The notes: generated by a model from the letters alone, not told the origin. Positions 36,832 through 45,951 are shown, counted from the first letter of the stretch. The stretch is 64,000 bases of DNA from JAAOII01 sp965207945 (GCA_965207945.1 OZ242303.1:682001-746000), one strand, 5' to 3'. Program-made: numbers and translations.

Positions 36832-38793
36832 ATGATGAGAAGTATTCTTTTATGGCTCGTAGTGTTGGCTTTCTTAGGCGCAATATTTGGCAACGGCTTA
36901 GATATAGCACCCCAAGCAAAAACTATGAATTATTCTGATTTTATTAAGGAGATAAATCAAGGAGGGGTTGCAAGTGTTACCATAGATGGCTATACCATAC
37001 GTGGCATTTTACCCAACGGCGATAAATTTACTACTACCAGACCCGCTGCTGAAGACAGCAGATTAATGGATGACCTTTTGCGCAATAATGTTGAGGTCAA
37101 TGGCGTAGAACCGCATAGGCAGGGTATGTGGCGCCAGTTGCTCATCGCTTCTTTTCCTGTTTTACTTTTGTTTGGAATTTTATACTTTGCTATGCGTAGC
37201 ATGCAAGGAGGAATGGGTGGCAGCAAAGGCAACCCAATGACATTTGGTAAAAGCCGCGCTAAAGCGCTTTCCAAAGAAGAAGTCACTACCAAGTTCAGCG
37301 ATGTGGCAGGGGTTGAAGAGGCAAAATCGGAGGTGGAGGAGATAGTCCAATTTCTGAAAGACCCGGAAAAGTTTCATAAAATAGGCGCGCGTATTCCGCG
37401 CGGAGTACTTATGTGTGGTTTGCCTGGCACAGGAAAGACATTGCTGGCGCGAGCAATAGCTGGCGAAGCAGGCGTTCCTTTCTTTACCATATCTGGTTCT
37501 GATTTTGTTGAGATGTTTGTTGGAGTTGGCGCTTCAAGAGTTCGTGATATGTTTAATCAGGCAAGAAAAAGCTCGCCTTGCATTATATTCATTGACGAAA
37601 TAGACGCAGTAGGAAGGCAGCGCGGCGCTGGATTAGGCGGCGGACATGATGAACGCGAGCAAACCCTCAATCAGCTGCTGGTTGAAATGGACGGCTTTGA
37701 AAAACAAGATGGGACCATAGTAATTGCGGCTACCAATCGCCCCGATGTTTTAGACCCAGCGCTGTTAAGACCAGGACGTTTTGACCGCCAGGTCATAATG
37801 CCTTTGCCCGACATTAAAGGACGGGAAGCAATTCTTAAGGTTCATCTAAAAAAGGTTCCACATAAAAATGACGATGATGCTATGGCAATAGCTCGCGGCA
37901 CTCCTGGCTTTTCAGGGGCAGATCTTGCTAATATCGTAAATGAGGCAGCATTGCTTGCAGCCCGTAGAAACAAGAAAGAGGTGACTATAACCGAGCTTGA
38001 AATGGCTAAGGACAAAATTATGATGGGGGCTGAAAGACGTTCCATGGTAATGAACGACAAGGATAAAGAACTTACCGCCTATCACGAAGCAGGGCATGCT
38101 ATAGTTGGACTCAGTGTTCCCGAGCATGACCCAGTATATAAAGTTACTATAATTCCACGCGGACGCGCTCTTGGTGTGACTATGTTTTTGCCCGAAGAAG
38201 ATAAGTACAGCCAAAGTAAGTTGGTGCTAAAAAGCCAATTATGCAGCTTATTTGGTGGAAGGGCGGCGGAAGAATTAATCTTTGGCAAGGAGTATATAAC
38301 TACGGGCGCCTCAAATGATATAGAGAGAGCCACCAAAATGGCGCGCGCTATGGTTACCAAATGGGGGCTGTCAGATAAATTGGGAGCGCAGATGTATGAT
38401 AACGATGAAGATGAGGTATTCCTTGGCAGAAGCATGGCAACAGGCAAGGTTAATATTTCTGGAGATACCGCCAAAAAGATTGATGATGAAGTGCATAAGA
38501 TTCTCACTAATGCTTATGAGGTTGCTCGCAGTATCTTGAAAAAGAATATGGGTAAGCTTAAGATTATGGCGGACAGCTTAATCAAGTATGAGACCATAGA
38601 GGCGGAACAGATTGCAGCAATAATGCAAGGTAAGAAGCCGAATCCTCCTAAGGATTGGTTGGCAGGACAAGCCAAGAAAAAGGCTGCTGCCAAAACAAAA
38701 ACTGCTAAAGCAAATAAAGCGACTGGGGCTAACAAGCCCAAAATCAGAACTCCTAAAATCCCTAAGAGCAACATCCAATTGGGTTCTTCATAG
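36832..38793 (+). CDS. ftsH: ATP-dependent zinc metalloprotease FtsH
   Basis: Membrane AAA+ protease, about 653 residues. Two membrane helices (near 4-22 and 100-118) flank a periplasmic domain. The AAA module has GLPGTGKTLLARAIAGEAG (Walker A, with Leu where Pro is common), FIDEIDAVGRQRG (Walker B) and the SRH region with RPGRFDRQV. The zinc motif HEAGHAIVG is near residue 418. The C-terminus is Lys/Ala-rich. ATG at 36832 (MMRSILLW) is preferred over an upstream in-frame codon that would add 18 residues. Confidence 0.97.
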   Translation: MMRSILLWLVVLAFLGAIFGNGLDIAPQAKTMNYSDFIKEINQGGVASVTIDGYTIRGILPNGDKFTTTRPAAEDSRLMDDLLRNNVEVNGVEPHRQGMWRQLLIASFPVLLLFGILYFAMRSMQGGMGGSKGNPMTFGKSRAKALSKEEVTTKFSDVAGVEEAKSEVEEIVQFLKDPEKFHKIGARIPRGVLMCGLPGTGKTLLARAIAGEAGVPFFTISGSDFVEMFVGVGASRVRDMFNQARKSSPCIIFIDEIDAVGRQRGAGLGGGHDEREQTLNQLLVEMDGFEKQDGTIVIAATNRPDVLDPALLRPGRFDRQVIMPLPDIKGREAILKVHLKKVPHKNDDDAMAIARGTPGFSGADLANIVNEAALLAARRNKKEVTITELEMAKDKIMMGAERRSMVMNDKDKELTAYHEAGHAIVGLSVPEHDPVYKVTIIPRGRALGVTMFLPEEDKYSQSKLVLKSQLCSLFGGRAAEELIFGKEYITTGASNDIERATKMARAMVTKWGLSDKLGAQMYDNDEDEVFLGRSMATGKVNISGDTAKKIDDEVHKILTNAYEVARSILKKNMGKLKIMADSLIKYETIEAEQIAAIMQGKKPNPPKDWLAGQAKKKAAAKTKTAKANKATGANKPKIRTPKIPKSNIQLGSS

Positions 38794-38800
38794 GGGTAAA

Positions 38801-38804
38801 GAGG
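38801..38804 (+). promoter_or_regulatory. ribosome-binding site for the GTG-started folX/folB-like gene
   Basis: GAGG in AAAGAGG lies five bases before the GTG at 38810 and supports that unusual start; the next in-frame ATG is inside the conserved domain. Confidence 0.65.
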
Positions 38805-38809
38805 ATTTT

Positions 38810-39244
38810 GTGATAAAAAAATCCCCGCGCTTTGCTCCGTCGCTCCCCGCTAAATTCATTAATAAATTACTTAATGATGATAAGGGAGATATTTATATTC
38901 AAATTGAAAATATGCGTCTGCGTACTTTTATAGGTATCAACGAATGGGAACAAGAAAACCGCCAGGACTTGGTATTAAATATATTCATTAAATGTAATCC
39001 CTTAGTCATAACATCCTGTGGCACTGATAGCATAGAGGATACTGTCAACTACAAAAACATCAGCAAGAAAATAATTGCTTATGTAGAAAATCATAGGTTT
39101 GGATTGTTAGAGAAACTAACAGCAGGGGTATTAAAAATAGTGCTGGATGACCCACTGGTTATAAGCGCCTTAGTTAAGGGCGAAAAGCCAGGGGCTCTCA
39201 GATTTAGTGATTCTGTAGGGGTAGAAATTAGCGGTAGTAATTAA
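38810..39244 (+). CDS. dihydroneopterin aldolase / epimerase family protein (FolB/FolX-like)
   Basis: 144 residues, T-fold pterin enzyme. After a basic N-terminal extension of about 25 residues come IENMRLRTFIGINEWEQENRQDLVLN, NYKNISKKIIAYVENHRFGLLEKL and ALRFSDSVGVEIS. By eye these match E. coli FolX (dihydroneopterin triphosphate epimerase) better than FolB, including RLRTFIGI and NNRQD-like residues. However it overlaps folK by one base, and no other aldolase is in view, so it may serve as the FolB step of folate synthesis. Starts with GTG. Confidence 0.82.
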   Translation: MIKKSPRFAPSLPAKFINKLLNDDKGDIYIQIENMRLRTFIGINEWEQENRQDLVLNIFIKCNPLVITSCGTDSIEDTVNYKNISKKIIAYVENHRFGLLEKLTAGVLKIVLDDPLVISALVKGEKPGALRFSDSVGVEISGSN

Positions 39245-39672
39245 TGAATAATGTCTCCGGTAATAAAGCTATCATAGCATTGGGTTCTAACATTAACCCT
39301 GAGACAAATATTCAGGCGGCTATTGATATATTGAACGAATCATTTGATGTCCTTAAGCATGCCAGATGGCTTAAAACCAAAGCGGTTGATGTTGCTTATG
39401 AGCAGGCGGACTTCATCAATACTGGATGCTTAATCTCCACTCAATATTCTCAAAAAGAACTGATAAGTAATCTTAAAAAAATAGAATTACAACTGGGACG
39501 GCAACCAGGCAGCCGCGAAGAACCGCGTACCATAGACCTGGATTTAGCTGTGTGGAATGACGATATAGTAGACGAAGATGTGTATAAACGGGATTTTTTA
39601 CAAACCATTATATCTGAGCTGGCGCCACAACTCAAGAATAAGTTAACCAACAACAGCTCTACAGCTCCCTAA
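39244..39672 (+). CDS. folK: 2-amino-4-hydroxy-6-hydroxymethyldihydropteridine diphosphokinase
   Basis: Transfers pyrophosphate from ATP to 6-hydroxymethyl-dihydropterin in folate synthesis; 142 residues. Seen: IALGSNINPETNIQAAIDIL, VDVAYEQADFINTGC, ELQLGRQPGSREEPRTIDLDLAVW with the metal-binding Asp pair. Start overlaps the previous stop by one base (TAATG). Confidence 0.93.
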   Translation: MNNVSGNKAIIALGSNINPETNIQAAIDILNESFDVLKHARWLKTKAVDVAYEQADFINTGCLISTQYSQKELISNLKKIELQLGRQPGSREEPRTIDLDLAVWNDDIVDEDVYKRDFLQTIISELAPQLKNKLTNNSSTAP

Positions 39673-39686
39673 CCGCGATAATTACT

Positions 39687-40823
39687 ATGGTTACAATGGT
39701 TTCATATTTAGGAGCGCAAGATTACAAGCATGATGACAAAGAGACGCTTGGCATCCTATTAGCTAACCTCGGCACGCCTGAAGCCCCCACAGCCGCAGGG
39801 CTGCGACCTTTCTTGCGAAAGTTCCTTAATGATACCCGAGTTATAGAGAACTCGTCCCTCAAATGGAAGTTCATATTAAACTGCATCATCATTCCATTTA
39901 GGTCTCCGCGTTCTGCTGCTGCATATCGCAAGGTATGGCAACCCAAGGGCTCGCCACTTACAATTTATTCCGCGGGGCAGCATAAAAAACTTAGCGCTGC
40001 CTTAGCCAAAAAACTGGATATACCCGTTGCGCTTGAATTGGGGATGAGCTATAGCAACCCCTCCATTACAGATGCAATGAATCGTCTCCAACAAAAAAAT
40101 ATTAGTAAACTATTGGTGCTGCCACTATATCCGCAGTATTCATGTAGCACAGTTGCTTCGGTTTTTGATGCAGTCACAACTCAATTACAGCGCTGGCGCT
40201 TGGTGCCGCAACTACGCACAATTAATTCATATCATGATGAGCCAGAGTTCATTAGCGCAGTTGCCAACTCCATTACTGCCTATCAAAGCAAGCATGGCAA
40301 GCCGCAGCTGTTGATGTTTTCGTTTCATGGCATGCCCGTAAGTTCATTACTAAAGGGCGACCCATATCATTGCCAATGTTATAAAACGACGCGCCTAGTG
40401 GCAGAGAAGCTACGTCTTAAATCTGATGAATACATGCTTTGTTTTCAATCGCGCTTTGGCAAATCACCTTGGCTACAACCTTACACTGATAAAACTTTAG
40501 AGTCATTGCCCGCTCAAGGAGTTAAGAATGTGCAAATAGTATGCCCTGGATTTGCTTCTGATTGTGTTGAAACATTAGAAGAGATTGACGAAGAGAATCG
40601 CGAGATATTCATTAATGCTGGCGGCAGTGAGTTTGGCTATATCCCTTGCCTTAATGATAGTGATGAGCATATAGATGCTCTTATGGCGCTTATTGAGCAA
40701 AATACTAAGGACTGGGTGGAAAAATTGAGGGTGAACAATACTGCCAAAAATAGTAAACAAGCTAGCCAATTGGCGCAAAACCTCAAAGCAAAATATCCTG
40801 ATTATTATGCTGACTCATCTTAG
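39687..40823 (+). CDS. hemH: ferrochelatase
   Basis: Inserts iron into protoporphyrin IX, the last step of haem synthesis. It has 378 residues. Seen: LGILLANLGTPEAPTAAGLRPFLRKFLNDTRVIE, LPLYPQYSCSTVASVFDAV, MFSFHGMP with the catalytic His near residue 215, YHCQCYKTTRLVA, and the FASDCVETLEEIDEE block with acidic residues. Either Met1 or Met4 could be the start. Its last 17 bases overlap the start of recN. Confidence 0.96.
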   Translation: MVTMVSYLGAQDYKHDDKETLGILLANLGTPEAPTAAGLRPFLRKFLNDTRVIENSSLKWKFILNCIIIPFRSPRSAAAYRKVWQPKGSPLTIYSAGQHKKLSAALAKKLDIPVALELGMSYSNPSITDAMNRLQQKNISKLLVLPLYPQYSCSTVASVFDAVTTQLQRWRLVPQLRTINSYHDEPEFISAVANSITAYQSKHGKPQLLMFSFHGMPVSSLLKGDPYHCQCYKTTRLVAEKLRLKSDEYMLCFQSRFGKSPWLQPYTDKTLESLPAQGVKNVQIVCPGFASDCVETLEEIDEENREIFINAGGSEFGYIPCLNDSDEHIDALMALIEQNTKDWVEKLRVNNTAKNSKQASQLAQNLKAKYPDYYADSS

Positions 40824-42603
40824 TATTCGCAACTTTGTCCTGGTTGATAATATATCCCTGGACTTCAAAGCAGGGCTGAGTGTAATCACTGGTGAGAGCG
40901 GCGCTGGCAAGTCAATCCTTATTAATGCAATGGGCTTGGCGTTGGGCGAACGAGGCAGCCCATCTTTGGTGCGTGAGGGCAGCGATAAAATTGAAATCAA
41001 CGCTATTTTTGATATATCCGAATTAAAACAAGCGCAAGAATGGTTGGATGAACGCGACCTGTTAGCTGATAACGATTGCATTTTACGCCGTATAATCGCC
41101 GCTGGTGGAGCATCGCGGGCTTTCATAAACGGTACTCCAGTAACACTGGATGATGTAAAACGACTTGGCAACTTTCTTGTCAGTATACAAGGACAGCATG
41201 CCCATCAAGTTTTATTGCATAAACAAAATCACGTCCATTTTATAGACGATTATGGCAAGTTAAGCGGTGAGGCAAGTACTTATGCGGATGCTTATTCCAA
41301 TATGATGAATAAAAAGAAAGAACTTGCTGAGTTACGTAATCTCGGTAAGAACGATGCCAGAACTATGGATTTGTTGCGTCATGAGCTGGACGAACTGGAA
41401 AGAAATCAATTCAGCGCAGACGAATATAAGCAGCTGGAAGAAGACCACCACCGCTTGAATAATGCTGGCGACCTATTGGCGACTGTCCGTAATTGTTTGC
41501 TTATATTAGATGGCGATGATGCAGTCGCCGCCACAGGTTCAATGGATGGAGATATTGGCGATGGAATGAATGACCGCGGGGGTGATATGGGGGATAGTAT
41601 GGGGAGTGGCGTGGGAGCGCCTAAGCAACCCTTACTAAATGGACTAAACGAATTATCTTCTTTATTGAGTTCTGTCAAAGATAAGAAACTTAACGCATTT
41701 ACCGAAACCCTGAGTCAGGCGGAGATTTTATTACGTGAAGTTGCAGATGAATTACAGAATTACACTTCTAATTTAGATATTGACTCTGGCAAGCTGGAAG
41801 AACTAAACACTAAAATAAGCGAGGCACACCGCCTGGCGCGTAAGCATAATATTCAACCTGAACAACTGGTGGAATTGCGTGAAGAAAGGCAAAAAGAATG
41901 GGAAAACTTAGACCAGCTTGATACACGCATCCAAGAAAAAGAGCAAGAAATTACTACGCTTACTAAAGAATGTCGTGCTCTGGCAGCGAACCTTACCGCA
42001 AAACGCAAAGAGGTGGCGCAGCAATTTAACAAAGAAACTGCTGAGCAGCTGGCGCAATTACAGATGAATTGCCGTTTCGCCACTAAGTTTACTTATATGG
42101 ATAAGCTTAGTCCCGCAGGAGATAGCGACATAGAGTTTTTACTTGCCACCACTCCGATGGGACAACTGCTGGCGCTAAAAAGCATTGCATCTGGTGGTGA
42201 GTTATCGCGGGCGGCATTGGCAATTAGCAAGGTGGTAGCGCGTCATTCCGCAGTGCCAGTGCTGATATTTGATGAGGCAGATAGTGGAATAGGGGGCAAG
42301 GCGGCATCTCGGGTGGGGCAAAGTTTAGCAGAATTAGGGCTTAGCGCCCAAATAATATGTATAACCCATCAACCGCAGAGCGCGGTTTATGGTAATAATC
42401 ACTATGCGGTTGTTAAATCGCAAAATGGCAAGGAAATGCTTAGTAAAATAAGAATGCTTACTGATAAGGAAAAACAACAGGAGATTGCCAGAATGGTTAG
42501 CGGAGAGAAATTAGAGCAAGACGCGCTTAACTATGCGGCAAAATTGTTGCATGAGGCACGTCTTAATGAAACAGCACAAGTCAGACAAGCCCAGTCCCAG
42601 TAG
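40807..42603 (+). CDS. recN: DNA repair ATPase RecN
   Basis: SMC-like ATPase acting in double-strand-break repair; 598 residues against about 553 in E. coli. Seen: IRNFVLVDNISLDF, GESGAGKSILINAM (Walker A, about residue 32), ASGGELSRAALAI (signature) and VLIFDEADSGIGGKAA (Walker B), with coiled coils between. A Gly/Met/Asp-rich insertion (about residues 246-276, MDGDIGDGMNDRGGDMG style) interrupts the first coiled-coil region. Start overlaps hemH and the end overlaps radC, implying one operon. Confidence 0.95.
   Translation: MLTHLSIRNFVLVDNISLDFKAGLSVITGESGAGKSILINAMGLALGERGSPSLVREGSDKIEINAIFDISELKQAQEWLDERDLLADNDCILRRIIAAGGASRAFINGTPVTLDDVKRLGNFLVSIQGQHAHQVLLHKQNHVHFIDDYGKLSGEASTYADAYSNMMNKKKELAELRNLGKNDARTMDLLRHELDELERNQFSADEYKQLEEDHHRLNNAGDLLATVRNCLLILDGDDAVAATGSMDGDIGDGMNDRGGDMGDSMGSGVGAPKQPLLNGLNELSSLLSSVKDKKLNAFTETLSQAEILLREVADELQNYTSNLDIDSGKLEELNTKISEAHRLARKHNIQPEQLVELREERQKEWENLDQLDTRIQEKEQEITTLTKECRALAANLTAKRKEVAQQFNKETAEQLAQLQMNCRFATKFTYMDKLSPAGDSDIEFLLATTPMGQLLALKSIASGGELSRAALAISKVVARHSAVPVLIFDEADSGIGGKAASRVGQSLAELGLSAQIICITHQPQSAVYGNNHYAVVKSQNGKEMLSKIRMLTDKEKQQEIARMVSGEKLEQDALNYAAKLLHEARLNETAQVRQAQSQ
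41541..41632 (+). repeat. in-frame Gly/Asp/Met-rich insertion in recN
   Basis: A G-rich, imperfectly repeated stretch with GATATGGGGGATAG-type units encodes a disordered segment that E. coli RecN, as I recall it, lacks. It preserves the frame and lies away from the ATPase motifs. Confidence 0.75.
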
Positions 42604-43432
42604 CGCGGAGCTCGCGAAGTCCGTGGAGCCCGCAAAGTCCGTGGAGCCCGCTGATCCACAAGCTCAGCAGGAATCAAAGTTGCCGCAGGTTTCTAATGAG
42701 CCAAAGGCGCTGAATAAGGCAAAGCCGGCAACATCATCCAAGCCGCCCAAGCCATTAAAGAATAGCCCGTGGAAAATTGCTGCCGATGCGCCACGGGAAA
42801 AACTCCTGCAAAAGGGCGCCGAGTATCTATCTGATACTGAACTACTTGCCATATTCCTTCGGGTTGGCTACCGCGGCAAAAATGTGATGGAATTGGCAGC
42901 AGATTTAATCAGAGAACAAGGGCTACAATGGCTACTTACGGCAAGCCGTGATGATTTTTGCAGTAAAAAGGGCTTAGGTAATGCCAAGTATGTTCAGCTG
43001 CAATCGGTTATGGAACTAGCACGGCGCTACTTGGAAGATGTTATGAAGCGTGAGTCATCGCCGATAACATCTAGTAAAAAACTGAAAGAATACTTAATGC
43101 ATAAATTGGGCGCCAGTCCGCGCGAAATATTTGCCTGTATTTTCATGGATAGCAGGTATCGGGTATTGGAATATCGCGAGATGTTTACTGGCACCATAGA
43201 TGTCGCCACTGTTCATCCGCGTGAAATAATGAGACGTGCTTTGGAAGTAAATGCCGCCCACCTGATTATTGCGCATAATCATCCATCTGGAATGCTAAAA
43301 CCCAGTGCCGCAGATAAATATGCCACTCAAACCATTAAAAGCGCTTGTGATCTATTGAATATTGAGCTAATTGACCATTTCATCATTAGTGGTACCGACA
43401 CACTATCCTTTGCCGAACACGGACTTCTGTAG
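42566..43432 (+). CDS. radC: RadC family protein (JAB/MPN domain)
   Basis: 288 residues. A Pro/Lys/Ser-rich N-terminal tail (about 60 residues) carries an exact repeat of AKSVEP. The core has PREKLLQKGAEYLSDTELLAIFLRVG and a helix-hairpin-helix-like KGLGNAKY. The JAMM metal motif is IIAHNHPSG followed by a downstream Asp. The role of RadC remains unsettled; the fold is that of a metalloprotease. ATG at 42566 (MKQHKSDKP) overlaps recN by 38 bases. Its stop codon lies in the first bases shared by repeat copies 3 and 4. Confidence 0.92.
   Translation: MKQHKSDKPSPSSAELAKSVEPAKSVEPADPQAQQESKLPQVSNEPKALNKAKPATSSKPPKPLKNSPWKIAADAPREKLLQKGAEYLSDTELLAIFLRVGYRGKNVMELAADLIREQGLQWLLTASRDDFCSKKGLGNAKYVQLQSVMELARRYLEDVMKRESSPITSSKKLKEYLMHKLGASPREIFACIFMDSRYRVLEYREMFTGTIDVATVHPREIMRRALEVNAAHLIIAHNHPSGMLKPSAADKYATQTIKSACDLLNIELIDHFIISGTDTLSFAEHGLL
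42613..42648 (+). repeat. in-frame 18-bp tandem duplication in the radC N-terminal tail
   Basis: Two 18-bp units differing at one base encode AKSVEP twice, in the disordered region before the conserved RadC core. Confidence 0.9.
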
Positions 43433-43510
43433 TAGGGGCGGAGGCATATATGAACCCCCCTTTTATTCATCCCCCCTTGCTCCGCCCGCTAGATGCCTAA
43501 CTCTCGCAAC
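43423..43510 (+). repeat. palindromic repeat element, copy 3
   Basis: It starts ACTTCTGTAGTAGGGGCGG, so it includes the last codons and stop of radC, then GAGGCATATATGAACCCCCC, a 16-bp extra block (TTTTATTCATCCCCCC), the CTCCGCCCGC arm and AGATGCCTAACTCTCGCAAC. The left 43 bases are identical to copy 4, which lacks the extra block. Confidence 0.92.
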
Positions 43511-43633
43511 AAACCAAAGGTAATTTACCCCTTGAATTAATAATAAAAGCCCTTATAAACATTAATAGCTATAAGAATTACTGTGTTAAGGAAAAGCGCT
43601 TATATATTTATATTTAATAAAGTAGATAATGTA

Positions 43634-45028
43634 ATGAATAATAATCATATAGTTCGTGATCCTATACACAAATTTGTTAGTTATACTAACGCAGAAAAAG
43701 TAGTTATTGATTCCCCTCAATTTCAACGCTTACGAGATATTCATCAACTTGCTATGACCTATCTCATCTATCCAGGAGCCAGCCATAAACGTTTTGAACA
43801 TTCATTGGGCGTTATGGAACTTGCCACTAATATATTTGATGTCGTTATGGATGACGATAATCTAGCCAAGAGATCCCGCGAAGTATTTAAAGAGCAATTG
43901 CGCGACAAGCAATACTGGCGTCAGACATTACGCATGGCAGCATTATGTCATGATGTAGGACATTTACCTTTTTCACACACGGGAGAAAAAATATTAGAAG
44001 GAATAAATCATGAAGATTTAACTCGTGAATTAATTACTGGAAAAATGATTGAGTTTTTTGAACAGATACCGGTTAATGCGCCCGATGGACGTAAAACATT
44101 AGATCCTAAAATAATATCCATAATAGCAACTGACGATTTTGAAAAAACGACAGAAGAAAATCCAGAGGAACTTTGGAAAAAAATATTGAGTAGTATCATA
44201 ACAAGCGACCTTTTTGGAGCCGACAGGATGGACTATTTATTAAGAGATTCATGTCATATTGGAGTGCCTTATGGATTGGTGGATAAAGATAGATTAGTTC
44301 GCTCGTTACGTATCTTAGATATACCTTTGAATGATAATAATGATAGTATTCCTCTAGGTATTCATGAAAAAGATTTACCGTTGGTGGAATCTTTATTAAT
44401 GTCTCGTCATTGGATGTATAGCCAGGTTTATCAGCATCCTACCCGCAAGATATATGATGAGCATTTACAGGGTTTTCTTAAGGAACTTATGAAAGAAGAG
44501 AATTTTAAAGTTAATGAGGATAAGCCAGAAGGATATTTGCGATGTACGGACTCTGACATATTAAGGGAACTATTTATGATACAAGATAATTCCGAACATC
44601 GCTTACATAATCACGCTAATAAATTGCTAGAAAGAAAGTATAGATTTAGATTAGTATACAAACAAAATATTGATGATAAAAAGATATTTACAGAACATTT
44701 GGCGCAAACAACAATCCAAGATGATTCTCTACAAAGGTTAAATTTATCTACTCCTACAGAGCTAATATATAGTAAAATTCCTGCAGAATTCTCTGAAGGA
44801 ATCATTAAAAATATTGGCAAAAGTACTGACAAAGATGAGAACTTAGATTTCCCTGTAAAATTAGAAGATGGAACTATAAAGGAAGTGAAGAATTGCTCTA
44901 ATATATTTAATCATATAATTTCAACAGATTTTGATTATGGTTATATCTTTGCAAAACCAGATAAGAGCGGTGATATTAAGGAGTGGATTAAGAATAATAA
45001 AGATAAGATTCTCCTGAACAGGATGTAA
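43634..45028 (+). CDS. HD-domain phosphohydrolase (dNTPase-like, COG1078/YwfO type)
   Basis: 464 residues from the ATG at 43634 (MNNNHIVRDPIHKFVSYT); an upstream TTG frame extension is unlikely. Metal-site residues of the HD fold are visible: RFEHSLGV, ALCHDVGHLPFSHTGE near residue 105 and GADRMDYLLRDS near 196. This pattern is that of SAMHD1-like dNTP triphosphohydrolases, of which B. subtilis YwfO and Enterococcus EF1143 are bacterial examples. A C-terminal region of about 150 residues is less conserved. It is paired with a YwgA-like gene, as ywfO is in B. subtilis. The two genes sit between direct repeats and look acquired. Confidence 0.85.
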   Translation: MNNNHIVRDPIHKFVSYTNAEKVVIDSPQFQRLRDIHQLAMTYLIYPGASHKRFEHSLGVMELATNIFDVVMDDDNLAKRSREVFKEQLRDKQYWRQTLRMAALCHDVGHLPFSHTGEKILEGINHEDLTRELITGKMIEFFEQIPVNAPDGRKTLDPKIISIIATDDFEKTTEENPEELWKKILSSIITSDLFGADRMDYLLRDSCHIGVPYGLVDKDRLVRSLRILDIPLNDNNDSIPLGIHEKDLPLVESLLMSRHWMYSQVYQHPTRKIYDEHLQGFLKELMKEENFKVNEDKPEGYLRCTDSDILRELFMIQDNSEHRLHNHANKLLERKYRFRLVYKQNIDDKKIFTEHLAQTTIQDDSLQRLNLSTPTELIYSKIPAEFSEGIIKNIGKSTDKDENLDFPVKLEDGTIKEVKNCSNIFNHIISTDFDYGYIFAKPDKSGDIKEWIKNNKDKILLNRM

Positions 45029-45104
45029 TCATAAAAGTTATTATAATGTTTAATTGGTTTCTATATTTTATTAACATTTAATATAGAATATATAAGTTAT
45101 TATT

Positions 45105-45111
45105 AAAGAGG
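45105..45111 (+). promoter_or_regulatory. strong ribosome-binding site of the YwgA-like gene
   Basis: AAAGAGG six bases before the ATG at 45118, better than most sites in this window. Confidence 0.7.
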
Positions 45112-45117
45112 TATATT

Positions 45118-45687
45118 ATGGAAGAAAAGGATAGAGTTAATTTTATTTGTTTTTTGCTCGGCGCACTAAAAGATAAAAATGGTTGGGCAGGGATGATTCA
45201 TTTACAAAAAGGATGTTATATTGCACAGCGAATGTTAGGTGTTCCTTTAGATTACAAATTTATACAGCATGTTTATGGTCCTTATGCTTTTGACTTAAGA
45301 GATGAGATACGTATGTTAAATGATAGTTTTATACTGAGTAAGGGCTTCCCTCCAGTTGGCTATGGATGTGCTTATGATTTTTATGAAGATGTCGAAAAGT
45401 GGGTTGAAGCAAAAAAAGATAATTACAAGTTCAAAGATGAAATCAACTTTATTGCTGGCTGGTTTTTAGATAAAAAAATTGGTAGGTTGGAAAAGCTGGC
45501 AGCAGCTTATATGATAAATGAGAAATATCCTGATGCTGGGCTAGAAGAAAGAATAAAAAAGCTGCTTGGATGGAAGCCATTTACGACTGAACCTGAAGCG
45601 ATTAGCTGTTTTGAGGATATTGAGGTAAGAAATAAAAAAGTAGAGGAACTGGAGTTTATTAATAATAAAATCAGCGTCTCAGGATAG
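45118..45687 (+). CDS. YwgA-like protein of unknown function
   Basis: 189 residues. The core MIHLQKGCYIAQRMLGVPLDYKFIQHVYGPYAFDLRDEIRML resembles B. subtilis YwgA (COG3432), whose pattern is LQK-YI-F-HFYGPYS-L--EI; that family may be related to the SocA/DUF4065 fold. No catalytic motif is visible, so it may be a regulator or binding partner of the HD protein upstream. It has its own good ribosome site. The link to YwgA is from memory of the pattern, not a search. Confidence 0.6.
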   Translation: MEEKDRVNFICFLLGALKDKNGWAGMIHLQKGCYIAQRMLGVPLDYKFIQHVYGPYAFDLRDEIRMLNDSFILSKGFPPVGYGCAYDFYEDVEKWVEAKKDNYKFKDEINFIAGWFLDKKIGRLEKLAAAYMINEKYPDAGLEERIKKLLGWKPFTTEPEAISCFEDIEVRNKKVEELEFINNKISVSG

Positions 45688-45799
45688 GAGTGCATAAACA
45701 AACAACATAGTTTCCGTGAGGCAGGGCAACTTTTCTGCCCGCACTATGCTCGCTTCACATTAGTTTGGCATTATCCCACCCATTGCTAACTCACCCCTA
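45688..45799. other. intergenic stretch after the YwgA-like gene
   Basis: Contains a small hairpin GGGCA/TGCCC at 45724-45740 without a T-run. Nothing else is recognised before repeat copy 4. Confidence 0.4.
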
Positions 45800-45856
45800 A
45801 CTTCTGTAGTAGGGGCGGAGGCATATATGAACCCCCCTTGCTCCGCCCGCAAGATG
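45800..45856 (+). repeat. palindromic repeat element, copy 4
   Basis: ACTTCTGTAGTAGGGGCGG, GAGGCATATATGAACCCCCC, TTGCTCCGCCCGC, AAGATG. Arms GGGCGGAG and CTCCGCCC pair. It is the direct-repeat partner of copy 3 across the HD-YwgA cassette. Confidence 0.92.
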
Positions 45857-45951
45857 AGCCGCGCAGTTTAATTCAATATTAGAATATTACTGTAGGGAAT
45901 TATTAAAGTGTATAATTGTTAAAAGATATAATCCCCTTAAAAATAACATCT

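Noticed and set aside
45118..45687. toxin-antitoxin call for the HD/YwgA-like pair
   Set aside because: No known toxin motif is visible; the HD protein is enzyme-sized and the second gene is of unknown function, so this would be a guess.
43433..45856. insertion sequence carrying the HD and YwgA-like genes
   Set aside because: No transposase and no terminal inverted repeats flank the pair; only direct copies of the small element do.
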